This document shows positions 42,101 to 56,500 of a stretch of 64,000 bases of DNA, piece by piece. The number at the start of each line of letters is the position of its first letter. Within the stretch, counting starts at the first letter, position 1. Under the pieces are notes generated by a model. The model saw only the letters and a program-made list of their open reading frames with translations. It did no database searches and was not told the origin of the DNA. The position numbers and the translations under genes were made by a program. Source of the DNA: Symsagittifera roscoffensis (lineage: Eukaryota; Xenacoelomorpha; Acoela; Convolutidae); assembly GCF_963678635.1 (NCBI RefSeq), contig NC_087069.1, positions 868,001 to 932,000 of the forward strand, read 5' to 3'.

Positions 42101-45100
42101 ACTGAAGTATTCCACCGACTTGGCTTTATGTTTCGAAACTGAGCTCGAAAATATGCTATAATCAACTCGAATCTATGCTTCAACTTTAATTTTGACTGAA
42201 GTATTCCACCGACTTGGCTTTATGTTTCGACTCTGAGTTCAAAAATATGCTATAATCAACTCGAATCTATGCTTCAACTTTATTTTTGACTGAAGTATTC
42301 CACCGACTTGGCTTTATGTTTCGAAACTGAGCTCGAAAATATGCTATAATCAACTCGAATCTATGCTTCAACTTTAATTTTGACTGAAGTATTCCACCGA
42401 CTTGGCTTTATGTTTCGACTCTGAGTTCGAAAATATGCTATAATCAACTCGAATCTATGCTTCAACTTTGTTTTTGACTGAAGTATTCCACCGACTTGGC
42501 TTTATGTTTCGACTCTGAGTTCAAAAATATGCTATAATCAACTCGAATCTATGCTTCAACTTTATTTTTGACTGAAGTATTCCACCGACTTGGCTTTATG
42601 TTTCGAAACTGAGCTCGAAAATATGCTATAATCAACTCGAATCTATGCTTCAACTTTAACTTTGACTGAAGTATTCCACCGACTTGGCTTTATGTTTCGA
42701 CTCTGAGTTCAAAAATATGCTATAATCAACTCGAATCTATGCTTCAACTTTGTTTTTGACTGAAGTATTCCACCGACTTGGCTTTATGTTTCGACTCTGA
42801 GTTCAAAAATATACTATAATCAACTCGAATCTATGCTTCAACTTTATTTTTGACTGAAGTATTCCACCGACTTGGCTTTATGTTTCGAAACTGAGCTCAA
42901 AAATATGCTATAATCAACTCGAATCTATGCTTCAACTTTAATTTTGACTGAAGTATTCCACCGACTTGGCTTTATGTTTCGACTCTGAGTTCGAAAATAT
43001 GCTATAATCAACTCGAATCTATGCTTCAACTTTGTTTTTGACTGAAGTATTCCACCGACTTGGCTTTATGTTTCGACTCTGAGTTCGAAAATATGCTATA
43101 ATCAACTCGAATCTATGCTTCAACTTTATTTTTGACTGAAGTATTCCACCCACTTGGCTTTATGTTTCGAAACTGAGCTCAAAAATATGCTATAATCAAC
43201 TCGAATCTATGCTTCAACTTTATTTTTGACTGAAGTATTCCACCGACTTGGCTTTATGTTTCGACTCTGAGTTCGAAAATATGCTATAATCAACTCGAAT
43301 CTATGCTTCAACTTTATTTTTGACTGAAGTATTCCACCGACTTGGCTTTATGTTTCAAAACTGAGCTCGAAAATATGCTATAATCAACTCGAATCTATGC
43401 TTCAACTTTAATTTTGACTGAAGTATTCCACCGACTTGGCTTTATGTTTCGACTCTGAGTTCGAAAATATGCTATAATCAACTCGAATCTATGCTTCAAC
43501 TTTATTTTTGACTGAAGTATTCCACCGACTTGGCTTTATGTTTCGACTCTGAGTTCAAAAATATGCTATAATCAACTCGAATCTATGCTTCAACTTTATT
43601 TTTGACTGAAGTATTCCACCGACTTGGATTTATGTTTCGAAACTGAGCTCGAAAATATGCTATAATCAACTCGAATCTATGCTTCAACTTTAATTTTGAC
43701 TGAAGTATTCCACCGACTTGGCTTTATGTTTCGACTCTGAGTTCGAAAATATGCTATAATCAACTCGAATCTATGCTTCAACTTTGTTTTTGACTGAAGT
43801 ATTCCACCGACTTGGCTTTATGTTTCGAAACTGAGCTCGAAAATATGCTATAATCAACTCGAATCTATGCTTCAACTTTAGTTTTGACTGAAGTATTCCA
43901 CCGACTTGGCTTTATGTTTCGACTCTGAGTTCGAAAATATGCTATAATCAACTCGAATCTATGCTTCAACTTTATTTTTGATTGAAGTATTCCACCGACT
44001 TGGCTTTATGTTTCGAAACTGAGCTCAAAAATATGCTATAATCAACTCGAATCTATGCTTCAACTTTATTTTTGACTGAAGTATTCCACCGACTTGGCTT
44101 TGTGTTTCAACTCTGAGTTCGAAAATATGCTATAATCAACTCAAATCTATGCTTCAACTTTATTTTTGACTGAAGAATTCCACCGACTTGGCTTTATGTT
44201 TCGACTCTGAGTTCGAAAACATGCTATAATCAACTCGAATCTATGCTTCAACTTTATTTTTGACTAAAGTATTCCACCGACTTGGCTTTATGTTTCGACT
44301 CTGAGTTCGAAAATATGCTATAATCAACTCGAATCTATGCTTCAACTTTATTTTTGACTGAAGTATTCCACCGACTTGGCTTTATGTTTCGAAACTGAGC
44401 TCGAAAATATGCTATAATCAACTCGAATCTATGCTTCAACTTTAATTTTGACTGAAGTATTCCACCGACTTGGCTTTATGTTTCGACTCTGAGTTCGAAA
44501 ATATGCTATAATCAACTCGAATCTATGCTTCAACTTTATTTTTGACTGAAGTATTCCACCGACTTGGCTTTATGTTTCGAAACTGAGCTCGAAAATATGC
44601 TATAATCAACTCGAATCTATGCTTCAACTTTATTTTTGACTGAAGTATTCCACCGACTTGGCTTTATGTTTCGACTCTGAGTTCGAAAATATGCTATAAT
44701 CAACTCGAATCTATGCTTCAACTTTATTTTTGACTGAAGTATTCCACCGACTTGGCTTTATGTTTCGAAACTGAGCTCGAAAATATGCTATAATCAACTC
44801 GAATCTATGCTTCAACTTTAATTTTGACTGAAGTATTCCACCGACTTGGCTTTATGTTTCGACTCTGAGTTCGAAAATATGCTATAATCAACTCGAATCT
44901 ATGCTTCAACTTTATTTTTGACTGAAGTATTCCACCGACTTGGCTTTGTGTTTCAACTCTGAGTTCGAAAATATGCTATAATCAACTCAAATCTATGCTT
45001 CAACTTTATTTTTGACTGAAGAATTCCACCGACTTGGCTTTATGTTTCGACTCTGAGTTCGAAAACATGCTATAATCAACTCGAATCTATGCTTCAACTT

Positions 45101-46079
45101 TATTTTTGACTAAAGTATTCCACCGACTTGGCTTTATGTTTCGACTCTGAGTTCGAAAATATGCTATAATCAACTCGAATCTATGCTTCAACTTTATTTT
45201 TGACTGAAGTATTCCACCGACTTGGCTTTATGTTTCGAAACTGAGCTCGAAAATATGCTATAATCAACTCGAATCTATGCTTCAACTTTAATTTTGACTG
45301 AAGTATTCCACCGACTTGGCTTTATGTTTCGACTCTGAGTTCGAAAATATGCTATAATCAACTCGAATCTATGCTTCAACTTTATTTTTGACTGAAGTAT
45401 TCCACCGACTTGGCTTTATGTTTCGACTCTGAGTTCGAAAATATGCTATAATCAACTCGAATCTATGCTTCAACTTTATTTTTGACTGAAGTATTCCACC
45501 GACTTGGCTTTATGTTTCGAAACTGAGCTCGAAAATATGCTATAATCAACTCGAATCTATGCTTCAACTTTATTTTTGATTGAAGTATTCCACCGACTTG
45601 GCTTTATGTTTCGAAACTGAGCTCAAAAATATGCTATAATCAACTCGAATCTATGCTTCAACTTTATTTTTGACTGAAGTATTCCACCGACTTGGCTTTG
45701 TGTTTCAACTCTGAGTTCGAAAATATGCTATAATCAACTCAAATCTATGCTTCAACTTTATTTTTGACTGAAGAATTCCACCGACTTGGCTTTATGTTTC
45801 GACTCTGAGTTCGAAAACATGCTATAATCAACTCGAATCTATGCTTCAACTTTATTTTTGACTAAAGTATTCCACCGACTTGGCTTTATGTTTCGACTCT
45901 GAGTTCGAAAATATGCTATAATCAACTCGAATCTATGCTTCAACTTTATTTTTGACTGAAGTATTCCACCGACTTGGCTTTATGTTTCGAAACTGAGCTC
46001 GAAAATATGCTATAATCAACTCGAATCTATGCTTCAACTTTAATTTTGACTGAAGTATTCCACCGACTTGGCTTTATGT

Positions 46080-48900
46080 TTCGACTCTGAGTTCGAAAAT
46101 ATGCTATAATCAACTCGAATCTATGCTTCAACTTTATTTTTGACTGAAGTATTCCACCGACTTGGCTTTATGTTTCGAAACTGAGCTCGAAAATATGCTA
46201 TAATCAACTCGAATCTATGCTTCAACTTTATTTTTGACTGAAGTATTCCACCGACTTGGCTTTATGTTTCGACTCTGAGTTCGAAAATATGCTATAATCA
46301 ACTCGAATCTATGCTTCAACTTTATTTTTGACTGAAGTATTCCACCGACTTGGCTTTATGTTTCGAAACTGAGCTCGAAAATATGCTATAATCAACTCGA
46401 ATCTATGCTTCAACTTTAATTTTGACTGAAGTATTCCACCGACTTGGCTTTATGTTTCGACTCTGAGTTCGAAAATATGCTATAATCAACTCGAATCTAT
46501 GCTTCAACTTTATTTTTGACTGAAGTATTCCACCGACTTGGCTTTATGTTTCGACTCTGAGTTCAAAAATATGCTATAATCAATTCGAATCTATGCTTCA
46601 ACTTTTCTTTTGACTGAAGTATTCCACCGACTTGGCTTTATGTTTCAAATATGAGCTCGAAAATAAGCTATAATCAACTCGAATCTATGCTTCAACTTTA
46701 ATTTTGACTGAAGTATTCCACCGACTTGGCTTTATGTTTCGACTCTGAGTTCGAAAATATGCTATAATCAACTCGAATCTATGCTTCAACTTTGTTTATG
46801 ACTGAAGTATTCCACCGACTTGGCTTTATGTTTCGACTCTGAGTTCGAAAATATGCTATAATCAACTCGAATCTATGCTGCAAGTTTATTTTTGACTGAA
46901 GTATTCCACCGACTTGGCTTTATGTTTCGACTCTGAGCTCGAAAATATGCTATAATCAACTCGAATCTATGCTTCAACTTTAATTTTGACTGAAGTATTC
47001 CACCGACTTGGCTTTATGTTTCGACTCTGAGTTCGAAAATATGCTATAATCAACTCGAATCTATGCTTCAACTTTGTTTTTGACTGAAGTATTCCACCGA
47101 CTTGGCTTTATGTTTCGACTCTGAGTTCAACAATATGCAATAATCAACTCGAATCTATGCTTCAACTTTGTTTTTGACTGAAGTATTCCACCGACTTGGC
47201 TTTATGTTTCGACTCTGAGTTCGAAAATATGCTATAGTCAACTCGAATCTATGCTTCAACTTTGTTTTTGACTGAAGTATTCCACCGACTTGGCTTTATG
47301 TTTCGACTCTGAGTTCGAAAATATGCTATAATCAACTCGAATCTATGCTTCAACTTTATTTTTGACTGAAGTATTCCACCGACTTGGCTTTATGTTTCGA
47401 CTCTGAGTTCAAAAATATGCTATAATCAATTCGAATCTATGCTTCAACTTTTCTTTTGACTGAAGTATTCCACCGACTTGGCTTTATGTTTCAAATATGA
47501 GCTCGAAAATAAGCTATAATCAACTCGAATCTATGCTTCAACTTTAATTTTGACTGAAGTATTCCACCGACTTGGCTTTATGTTTCGAAACTGAGCTCGA
47601 AAATATGCTATAATCAACTCGAATCTATGCTTCAACTTTATTTTTGACTGAAGTATTCCACCGACTTGGCTTTATGTTTCGACTCTGAGTTCGAAAATAT
47701 GCTATAATCAACTCGAATCTATGCTTCAACTTTATTTTTGACTGAAGTATTCCACCGACTTGGCTTTATGTTTCGAAACTGAGCTCGAAAATATGCTATA
47801 ATCAACTCGAATCTATGCTTCAACTTTAATTTTGACTGAAGTATTCCACCGACTTGGCTTTATGTTTCGACTCTGAGTTCGAAAATATGCTATAATCAAC
47901 TCGAATCTATGCTTCAACTTTATTTTTGACTGAAGTATTCCACCGACTTGGCTTTATGTTTCGACTCTGAGTTCAAAAATATGCTATAATCAATTCGAAT
48001 CTATGCTTCAACTTTTCTTTTGACTGAAGTATTCCACCGACTTGGCTTTATGTTTCAAATATGAGCTCGAAAATAAGCTATAATCAACTCGAATCTATGC
48101 TTCAACTTTAATTTTGACTGAAGTATTCCACCGACTTGGCTTTATGTTTCGACTCTGAGTTCGAAAATATGCTATAATCAACTCGAATCTATGCTTCAAC
48201 TTTGTTTATGACTGAAGTATTCCACCGACTTGGCTTTATGTTTCGACTCTGAGTTCGAAAATATGCTATAATCAACTCGAATCTATGCTGCAAGTTTATT
48301 TTTGACTGAAGTATTCCACCGACTTGGCTTTATGTTTCGACTCTGAGCTCGAAAATATGCTATAATCAACTCGAATCTATGCTTCAACTTTAATTTTGAC
48401 TGAAGTATTCCACCGACTTGGCTTTATGTTTCGACTCTGAGTTCGAAAATATGCTATAATCAACTCGAATCTATGCTTCAACTTTGTTTTTGACTGAAGT
48501 ATTCCACCGACTTGGCTTTATGTTTCGACTCTGAGTTCAACAATATGCAATAATCAACTCGAATCTATGCTTCAACTTTGTTTTTGACTGAAGTATTCCA
48601 CCGACTTGGCTTTATGTTTCGACTCTGAGTTCGAAAATATGCTATAGTCAACTCGAATCTATGCTTCAACTTTGTTTTTGACTGAAGTATTCCACCGACT
48701 TGGCTTTATGTTTCGACTCTGAGTTCGAAAATATGCTATAATCAACTCGAATCTATGCTTCAACTTTGTTTTTGACTGAAGTATTCCACCGACTTGGCTT
48801 TATGTTTCGACTCTGAGTTCAAAAATATGCTATAATCAATTCGAATCTATGCTTCAACTTTATTTTTGACTGAAGTATTTCACCGACTTGGCTTTATGTT
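46080..48900 (+). repeat. Tandem 15-monomer (1,410-bp) higher-order duplication
   Basis: Rare variants recur 1,410 bases apart: TCAAATATGAG at 46645 and 48055, CTGCAAGTTTATT near 46879 and 48289, GCTATAGTCA at about 47231 and 48641, and CAATTCGAAT at 46581 and 47991. An extra TCAAATATGAG at 47491 shows overlap with a 9-monomer (846-bp) spacing. Ends are approximate. Confidence 0.75.
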
Positions 48901-51900
48901 TCGACTCTGAGTTCGAAAATATGCTATAATCAACTCGAATCTATGCTTCAACTTTATTTTTGACTGAAGTATTCCACCGACTTGGCTTTATGTTTCAAAA
49001 CTGAGCTCGAAAATATGCTATAATCAACTCGAATCTATGCTTCAACTTTAATTTTGACTGAAGTATTCCACCGACTTGGCTTTATGTTTCGACTCTGAGT
49101 TCAAAAATATGCTATAATCAACTCGAATCTATGCTTCAACTTTGTTTTTGACTGAAGTATTCCACCGACTTGGCTTTATGTTTCGACTCTGAGTTCGAAA
49201 ATATGCTATAATCAACTCGAATCTATGCTTCAACTTTGTTTTTGACTGAAGTATTCCACCGACTTGGCTTTATGTTTCGACTCTGAGTTCAAAAATATGC
49301 TATAATCAACTCGAATCTATGCTTCAACTTTGTTTTTGACTGAAGTATTCCACCGACTTGGCTTTATGTTTCGACTCTGAGTTCGAAAATATGCTATAAT
49401 CAATTCGAATCTATGCTTCAACTTTGTTTTTGACTGAAGTATTCCACCGACTTGGCTTCATGTTTCGACTCTGAGTTCGAAAATATGCTATAATCAACTC
49501 GAATCTATGCTTCAACTTTATTTTTGACTGAAGTATTCCACCGACTTGGCTTTATGTTTCGACTCTGAGTTCGAAAATATGCTATAATCAACTCGAATCT
49601 ATGCTTCAACTTTTTTTTTGACTGAAGTATTCCACCGACTTGGCTTTATGTTTCAAAACTGAGCTCGAAAATATGCTATAATCAACTCGAATCTATGCTT
49701 CAACTTTAATTTTGACTGAAGTATTCCACCGACTTGGCTTTATGTTTCGACTCTGAGTTCGAAAATATGCTATAATCAACTCGAATCTATGCTTCAACTT
49801 TGTTTTTGACTGAAGTATTCCACCGACTTGGCTTTATATTTCGACTTTGAGTTCAAAAATATGCTATAATCAACTCGAATCTATGCTTCAACTTTGTTTT
49901 TGACTGAAGTATTCCACCGACTTGGCTTTATGTTTCGACTCTGAGTTCGAAAATATGCTATAATCAACTCGAATCTATGCTTCAACTTTGTTTTTGACTG
50001 AAGTATTCCACCGACTTGGCTTTATATTTCGACTTTGAGTTCAAAAATATGCTATAATCAACTCGAATCTATGCTTCAACTTTGTTTTTGACTGAAGTAT
50101 TCCACCGACTTGGCTTTATGTTTCAAAACTGAGCTCGAAAATATGCTATAATCAACTCGAATCTATGCTTCAACTTTAATTTTGACTGAAGTATTCCACC
50201 GACTTGGCTTTATGTTTCGACTCTGAGTTCGAAAATATGCTATAATCAACTCGAATCTATGCTTCAACTTTGTTTTTGACTGAAGTATTCCACCGACTTG
50301 GCTTTATATTTCGACTTTGAGTTCAAAAATATGCTATAATCAACTCGAATCTATGCTTCAACTTTGTTTTTGACTGAAGTATTCCACCGACTTGGCTTTA
50401 TGTTTCGACTCTGAGTTCGAAAATATGCTATAATCAACTCGAATCTATGCTTCAACTTTGTTTTTGACTGAAGTATTCCACCGACTTGGCTTTATGTTTC
50501 GACTCTGAGTTCAAAAATATGCTATAATCAACTCGAATCTATGCTTCAACTTTGTTTTTGACTGAAGTATTCCACCGACTTGGCTTTATGTTTCGACTCT
50601 GAGTTCAAAAATATGCTATAATCAAATCGAATCTATGCTTCAACTTTGTTTTTGACTGAAGTATTCCACCGACTTGGCTTCATGTTTCGACTCTGAGTTC
50701 GAAAATATGCTATAATCAACTCGAATCTAATGCTTCAACTTTATTTTTGGCTGAAGTATTCCACCGACTTGGCTTTATGTTTCGACTCTGAGTTCGAAAA
50801 TATGCTATAATCAACTCGAATCTATGCTGCAACTTTATTTTTGACTGAAGTATTCCACCGACTTGGCTTTATGTTTCGACTCTGAGTTCGAAAATATGCT
50901 ATAATCAACTCGAATCTATGCTTCAACTTTATTTTCGACTGAAGTATTCCACCGACTTGGCTTTATGTTTCGACTCTGAGTTCGAAAATATGCTACAATC
51001 AACTCGAATCTATGCTTCAACTTTATTTTTGACTTAAGTATTCCACCGACTTGGCTTTATGTTTCGACTCTGAGTTCGAAAATATGCTATAATCAACTCG
51101 AATCTATGCTTCAACTTTGTTTTTGACTGAAGTATTCCACCGACTTGGCTTTATGTTTCGACTCTGAGTTCAAAAATATGCTATAATCAACTCGAATCTA
51201 TGCTTCAACTTTGTTTTTGACTGAAGTATTCCACCGACTTGGCTTTATGTTTCGACTCTGAGTTCGAAAATATGCTATAATCAATTCGAATCTATGCTTC
51301 AACTTTGTTTTTGACTGAAGTATTCCACCGACTTGGCTTCATGTTTCGACTCTGAGTTCGAAAATATGCTATAATCAACTCGAATCTAATGCTTCAACTT
51401 TATTTTTGACTGAAGTATTCCACCGACTTGGCTTTATGTTTCGACTCTGAGTTCGAAAATATGCTATAATCAACTCGAATCTATGCTGCAACTTTATTTT
51501 TGACTGAAGTATTCCACCGACTTGGCTTTATGTTTCGACTCTGAGTTCGAAAATATGCTATAATCAACTCGAATCTATGCTTCAACTTTATTTTTGACTG
51601 AAGTATTCCACCGACTTGGCTTTATGTTTCGACTCTGAGTTCGAAAATATGCTACAATCAACTCGAATCTATGCTTCAACTTTATTTTTGACTTAAGTAT
51701 TCCACCGACTTGGCTTTATGTTTCGACTCTGAGTTCGAAAACATGTTATAATCAACTCGAATCTATGCTTCAACTTTATTTTTGACTGAAGTATTCCACC
51801 GACTTGGCTTCATGTTTCGACTCTGAGTTCGAAAATATGCTATAATCAACTCGAATCTATGCTTCAACTTTGTTTTTGACTGAAGTATTCCACCGACTTG

Positions 51901-54599
51901 GCTTTATGTTTCGACTCTGAGTTCAAAAATATGCTATAATCAACTCGAATCTATGCTTCAACTTTGTTTTTGACTGAAGTATTCCACCGACTTGGCTTTA
52001 TGTTTCGACTCTGAGTTCAAAAATATGCTATAATCAATTCGAATCTATGCTTCAACTTTGTTTTTGACTGAAGTATTCCACCGACTTGGCTTCATGTTTC
52101 GACTCTGAGTTCGAAAATATGCTATAATCAACTCGAATCTAATGCTTCAACTTTATTTTTGGCTGAAGTATTCCACCGACTTGGCTTTATGTTTCGACTC
52201 TGAGTTCGAAAATATGCTATAATCAACTCGAATCTATGCTGCAACTTTATTTTTGACTGAAGTATTCCACCGACTTGGCTTTATGTTTCGACTCTGAGTT
52301 CGAAAATATGCTATAATCAACTCGAATCTATGCTTCAACTTTATTTTCGACTGAAGTATTCCACCGACTTGGCTTTATGTTTCGACTCTGAGTTCGAAAA
52401 TATGCTACAATCAACTCGAATCTATGCTTCAACTTTATTTTTGACTTAAGTATTCCACCGACTTGGCTTTATGTTTCGACTCTGAGTTCGAAAATATGCT
52501 ATAATCAACTCGAATCTATGCTTCAACTTTGTTTTTGACTGAAGTATTCCACCGACTTGGCTTTATGTTTCGACTCTGAGTTCGAAAATATGCTATAATC
52601 AACTCGAATCTATGCTTCAACTTTGTTTTTGACTGAAGTATTCCACCGACTTGGCTTTATGTTTCGACTCTGAGTTCGAAAATATGCTATAATCAACTCG
52701 AATCTATGCTTCAACTTTATTTTCGACTGAAGTATTCCACCGACTTGGCTTTATGTTTCGACTCTGAGTTCGAAAATATGCTACAATCAACTCGAATCTA
52801 TGCTTCAACTTTATTTTTGACTTAAGTATTCCACCGACTTGGCTTTATGTTTCGACTCTGAGTTCGAAAATATGCTATAATCAACTCGAATCTATGCTTC
52901 AACTTTGTTTTTGACTGAAGTATTCCACCGACTTGGCTTTATGTTTCGACTCTGAGTTCGAAAATATGCTATAATCAATTCGAATCTATGCTTCAACTTT
53001 GTTTTTGACTGAAGTATTCCACCGACTTGGCTTCATGTTTCGACTCTGAGTTCGAAAATATGCTATAATCAACTCGAATCTAATGCTTCAACTTTATTTT
53101 TGACTGAAGTATTCCACCGACTTGGCTTTATGTTTCGACTCTGAGTTCGAAAATATGCTATAATCAACTCGAATCTATGCTGCAACTTTATTTTTGACTG
53201 AAGTATTCCACCGACTTGGCTTTATGTTTCGACTCTGAGTTCGAAAATATGCTATAATCAACTCGAATCTATGCTTCAACTTTATTTTTGACTGAAGTAT
53301 TCCACCGACTTGGCTTTATGTTTCGACTCTGAGTTCGAAAATATGCTACAATCAACTCGAATCTATGCTTCAACTTTATTTTTGACTTAAGTATTCCACC
53401 GACTTGGCTTTATGTTTCGACTCTGAGTTCGAAAACATGTTATAATCAACTCGAATCTATGCTTCAACTTTATTTTTGACTGAAGTATTCCACCGACTTG
53501 GCTTTATGTTTCGACTCTGAGTTCGAAAATATGCTATAATCAACTCGAATCTATGCTTCAACTTTATTTTTGACTGAAGTATTCCACCGACTTGGCTTTA
53601 TGTTTCGACTCTGAGTTCGAAAATATGCTATAATCAACTCGAATCTATGCTTCAACTTCAATTTTGACTGAAGTATTCCACCGACTTGGCTTTATGTTTC
53701 GACTCTGAGTTCGAAAATATGCTATAATCAACTCGAATCTATGCTTCAACTTTATTTTTGACTGAAGTATTCCACCGACTTGGCTTCATGTTTCGACTCT
53801 GAGTTCGAAAATATGCTATAATCAACTCGAATCTATGCTTCAACTTTGTTTTTGACTAAAGTATTCCACCGACTTGGCTTTATGTTTCGACTTTGAGTTC
53901 AAAAATATGCTATAATCAACTCGAATCTATGCTTCAATTTTATTTTTGACAGAAGTATTCCACCGACTTGGCTTTATATTTCGACTCTGAGTTCGAAAAT
54001 ATGCTATAATCAACTCGAATCTATGCTTCAACTTTATTTTTGACTGAAGTATTCCACCGACTTGGCTTTATGTTTCGACTTTGAGTTCAAAAATATGCTA
54101 TAATCAACTCGAATCTATGCTTCAATTTTATTTTTGACAGAAGTATTCCACCGACTTGGCTTTATATTTCGACTCTGAGTTCGAAAATATGCTATAATCA
54201 ACTCGAATCTACGCTTCAACTTTATTTTTGACTTAAGTATTCCACCGACTTGGCTTTATGTTTCGACTCTGAGTTCGAAAATATGCTATAATCAACTCGA
54301 ATCTATGCTTCAACTTTATTTTTGACTGAAGTATTCCACCGACTTGGCTTTATGTTTCGACTCTGAGTTCGAAAATATGCTATAATCAACTCGAATCTAT
54401 GCTTCAACTTTATTTTTGACTGAAGTATTCCACCGACTTGGCTTTATGTTTCGACTCTGAGTTCGAAAATATGCTATAATCAACTCGAATCTATGCTTCA
54501 ACTTCAATTTTGACTGAAGTATTCCACCGACTTGGCTTTATGTTTCGACTCTGAGTTCGAAAATATGCTATAATCAACTCGAATCTATGCTTCAACTTT

Positions 54600-56500
54600 A
54601 TTTTTGACTGAAGTATTCCACCGACTTGGCTTTATGTTTCGACTCTGAGTTCGAAAATATGCTATAATCAACTCGAATCTATGCTTCAACTTTGTTTTTG
54701 ACTAAAGTATTCCACCGACTTGGCTTTATGTTTCGACTTTGAGTTCAAAAATATGCTATAATCAACTCGAATCTATGCTTCAATTTTATTTTTGACAGAA
54801 GTATTCCACCGACTTGGCTTTATATTTCGACTCTGAGTTCGAAAATATGCTATAATCAACTCGAATCTATGCTTCAACTTTATTTTTGACTGAAGTATTC
54901 CACCGACTTGGCTTTATGTTTCGACTCTGAGTTCGAAAATATGCTATAATCAACTCGAATCTATGCTTCAACTTTATTTTTGACTGAAGTATTCCACCGA
55001 CTTGGCTTTATGTTTCAAAACTGAGCTCGAAAATATGCTATAATCAACTCGAATCTATGCTTCAATTTTAATTTTGACTGAAGTATTCCACCGACTTGGC
55101 TTTATGTTTCGACTCTGAGTTCGAAAATATGCTATAATCAACTCGAATCTATGCTTCAACTTCAATTTTGACTGAAGTATTCCACCGACTTGGCTTTATG
55201 TTTCGACTCTGAGTTCGAAAATATGCTATAATCAACTCGAATCTATGCTTCAACTTTATTTTTGACTGAAGTATTCCACCGACTTGGCTTTATGTTTCGA
55301 CTCTGAGTTCGAAAATATGCTATAATCAACTCGAATCTATGCTTCAACTTTGTTTTTGACTAAAGTATTCCACCGACTTGGCTTTATGTTTCGACTCTGA
55401 GTTCAAAAATATGCTATAATCAGCTCGAATCTATGCTTCAACTTTATTTTTGACAGAAGTATTCCACCGACTTGGCTTTATATTTCGACTCTGAGTTCGA
55501 AAATATGCTATAATCAACTCGAATCTATGCTTCAACTTTGTTTTTGACTGAAGTATTCCACCGACTTGGCTTTATGTTTCGACTCTGAGTTCAAAAATAT
55601 GCTATAATCAACTCGAATCTATGCTTCAACTTTGTTTTTGACTAAAGTATTCCACCGACTTGGCTTTATGTTTCGACTTTGAGTTCAAAAATATGCTATA
55701 ATCAACTCGAATCTATGCTTCAATTTTATTTTTGACAGAAGTATTCCACCGACTTGGCTTTATATTTCGACTCTGAGTTCGAAAATATGCTATAATCAAC
55801 TCGAATCTATGCTTCAACTTTATTTTTGACTGAAGTATTCCACCGACTTGGCTTTATGTTTCGACTCTGAGTTCGAAAATATGCTATAATCAACTCGAAT
55901 CTATGCTTCAACTTTATTTTTGACTGAAGTATTCCACCGACTTGGCTTTATGTTTCAAAACTGAGCTCGAAAATATGCTATAATCAACTCGAATCTATGC
56001 TTCAATTTTAATTTTGACTGAAGTATTCCACCGACTTGGCTTTATGTTTCGACTCTGAGTTCGAAAATATGCTATAATCAACTCGAATCTATGCTTCAAC
56101 TTCAATTTTGACTGAAGTATTCCACCGACTTGGCTTTATGTTTCGACTCTGAGTTCGAAAATATGCTATAATCAACTCGAATCTATGCTTCAACTTTATT
56201 TTTGACTGAAGTATTCCACCGACTTGGCTTTATGTTTCGACTCTGAGTTCGAAAATATGCTATAATCAACTCGAATCTATGCTTCAACTTTGTTTTTGAC
56301 TAAAGTATTCCACCGACTTGGCTTTATGTTTCGACTCTGAGTTCAAAAATATGCTATAATCAGCTCGAATCTATGCTTCAACTTTATTTTTGACAGAAGT
56401 ATTCCACCGACTTGGCTTTATATTTCGACTCTGAGTTCGAAAATATGCTATAATCAACTCGAATCTATGCTTCAACTTTGTTTTTGACTGAAGTATTCCA
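54600..56500 (+). repeat. Tandem 10-monomer (940-bp) higher-order duplication
   Basis: TCAAAACTGAGCTCG at 55015 and 55955, ATCAGCTCGAAT near 55421 and 56361, and CAATTTTATTTTTGACAG at 54781 and 55721 are each 940 bases apart. Ends are approximate. Confidence 0.75.
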
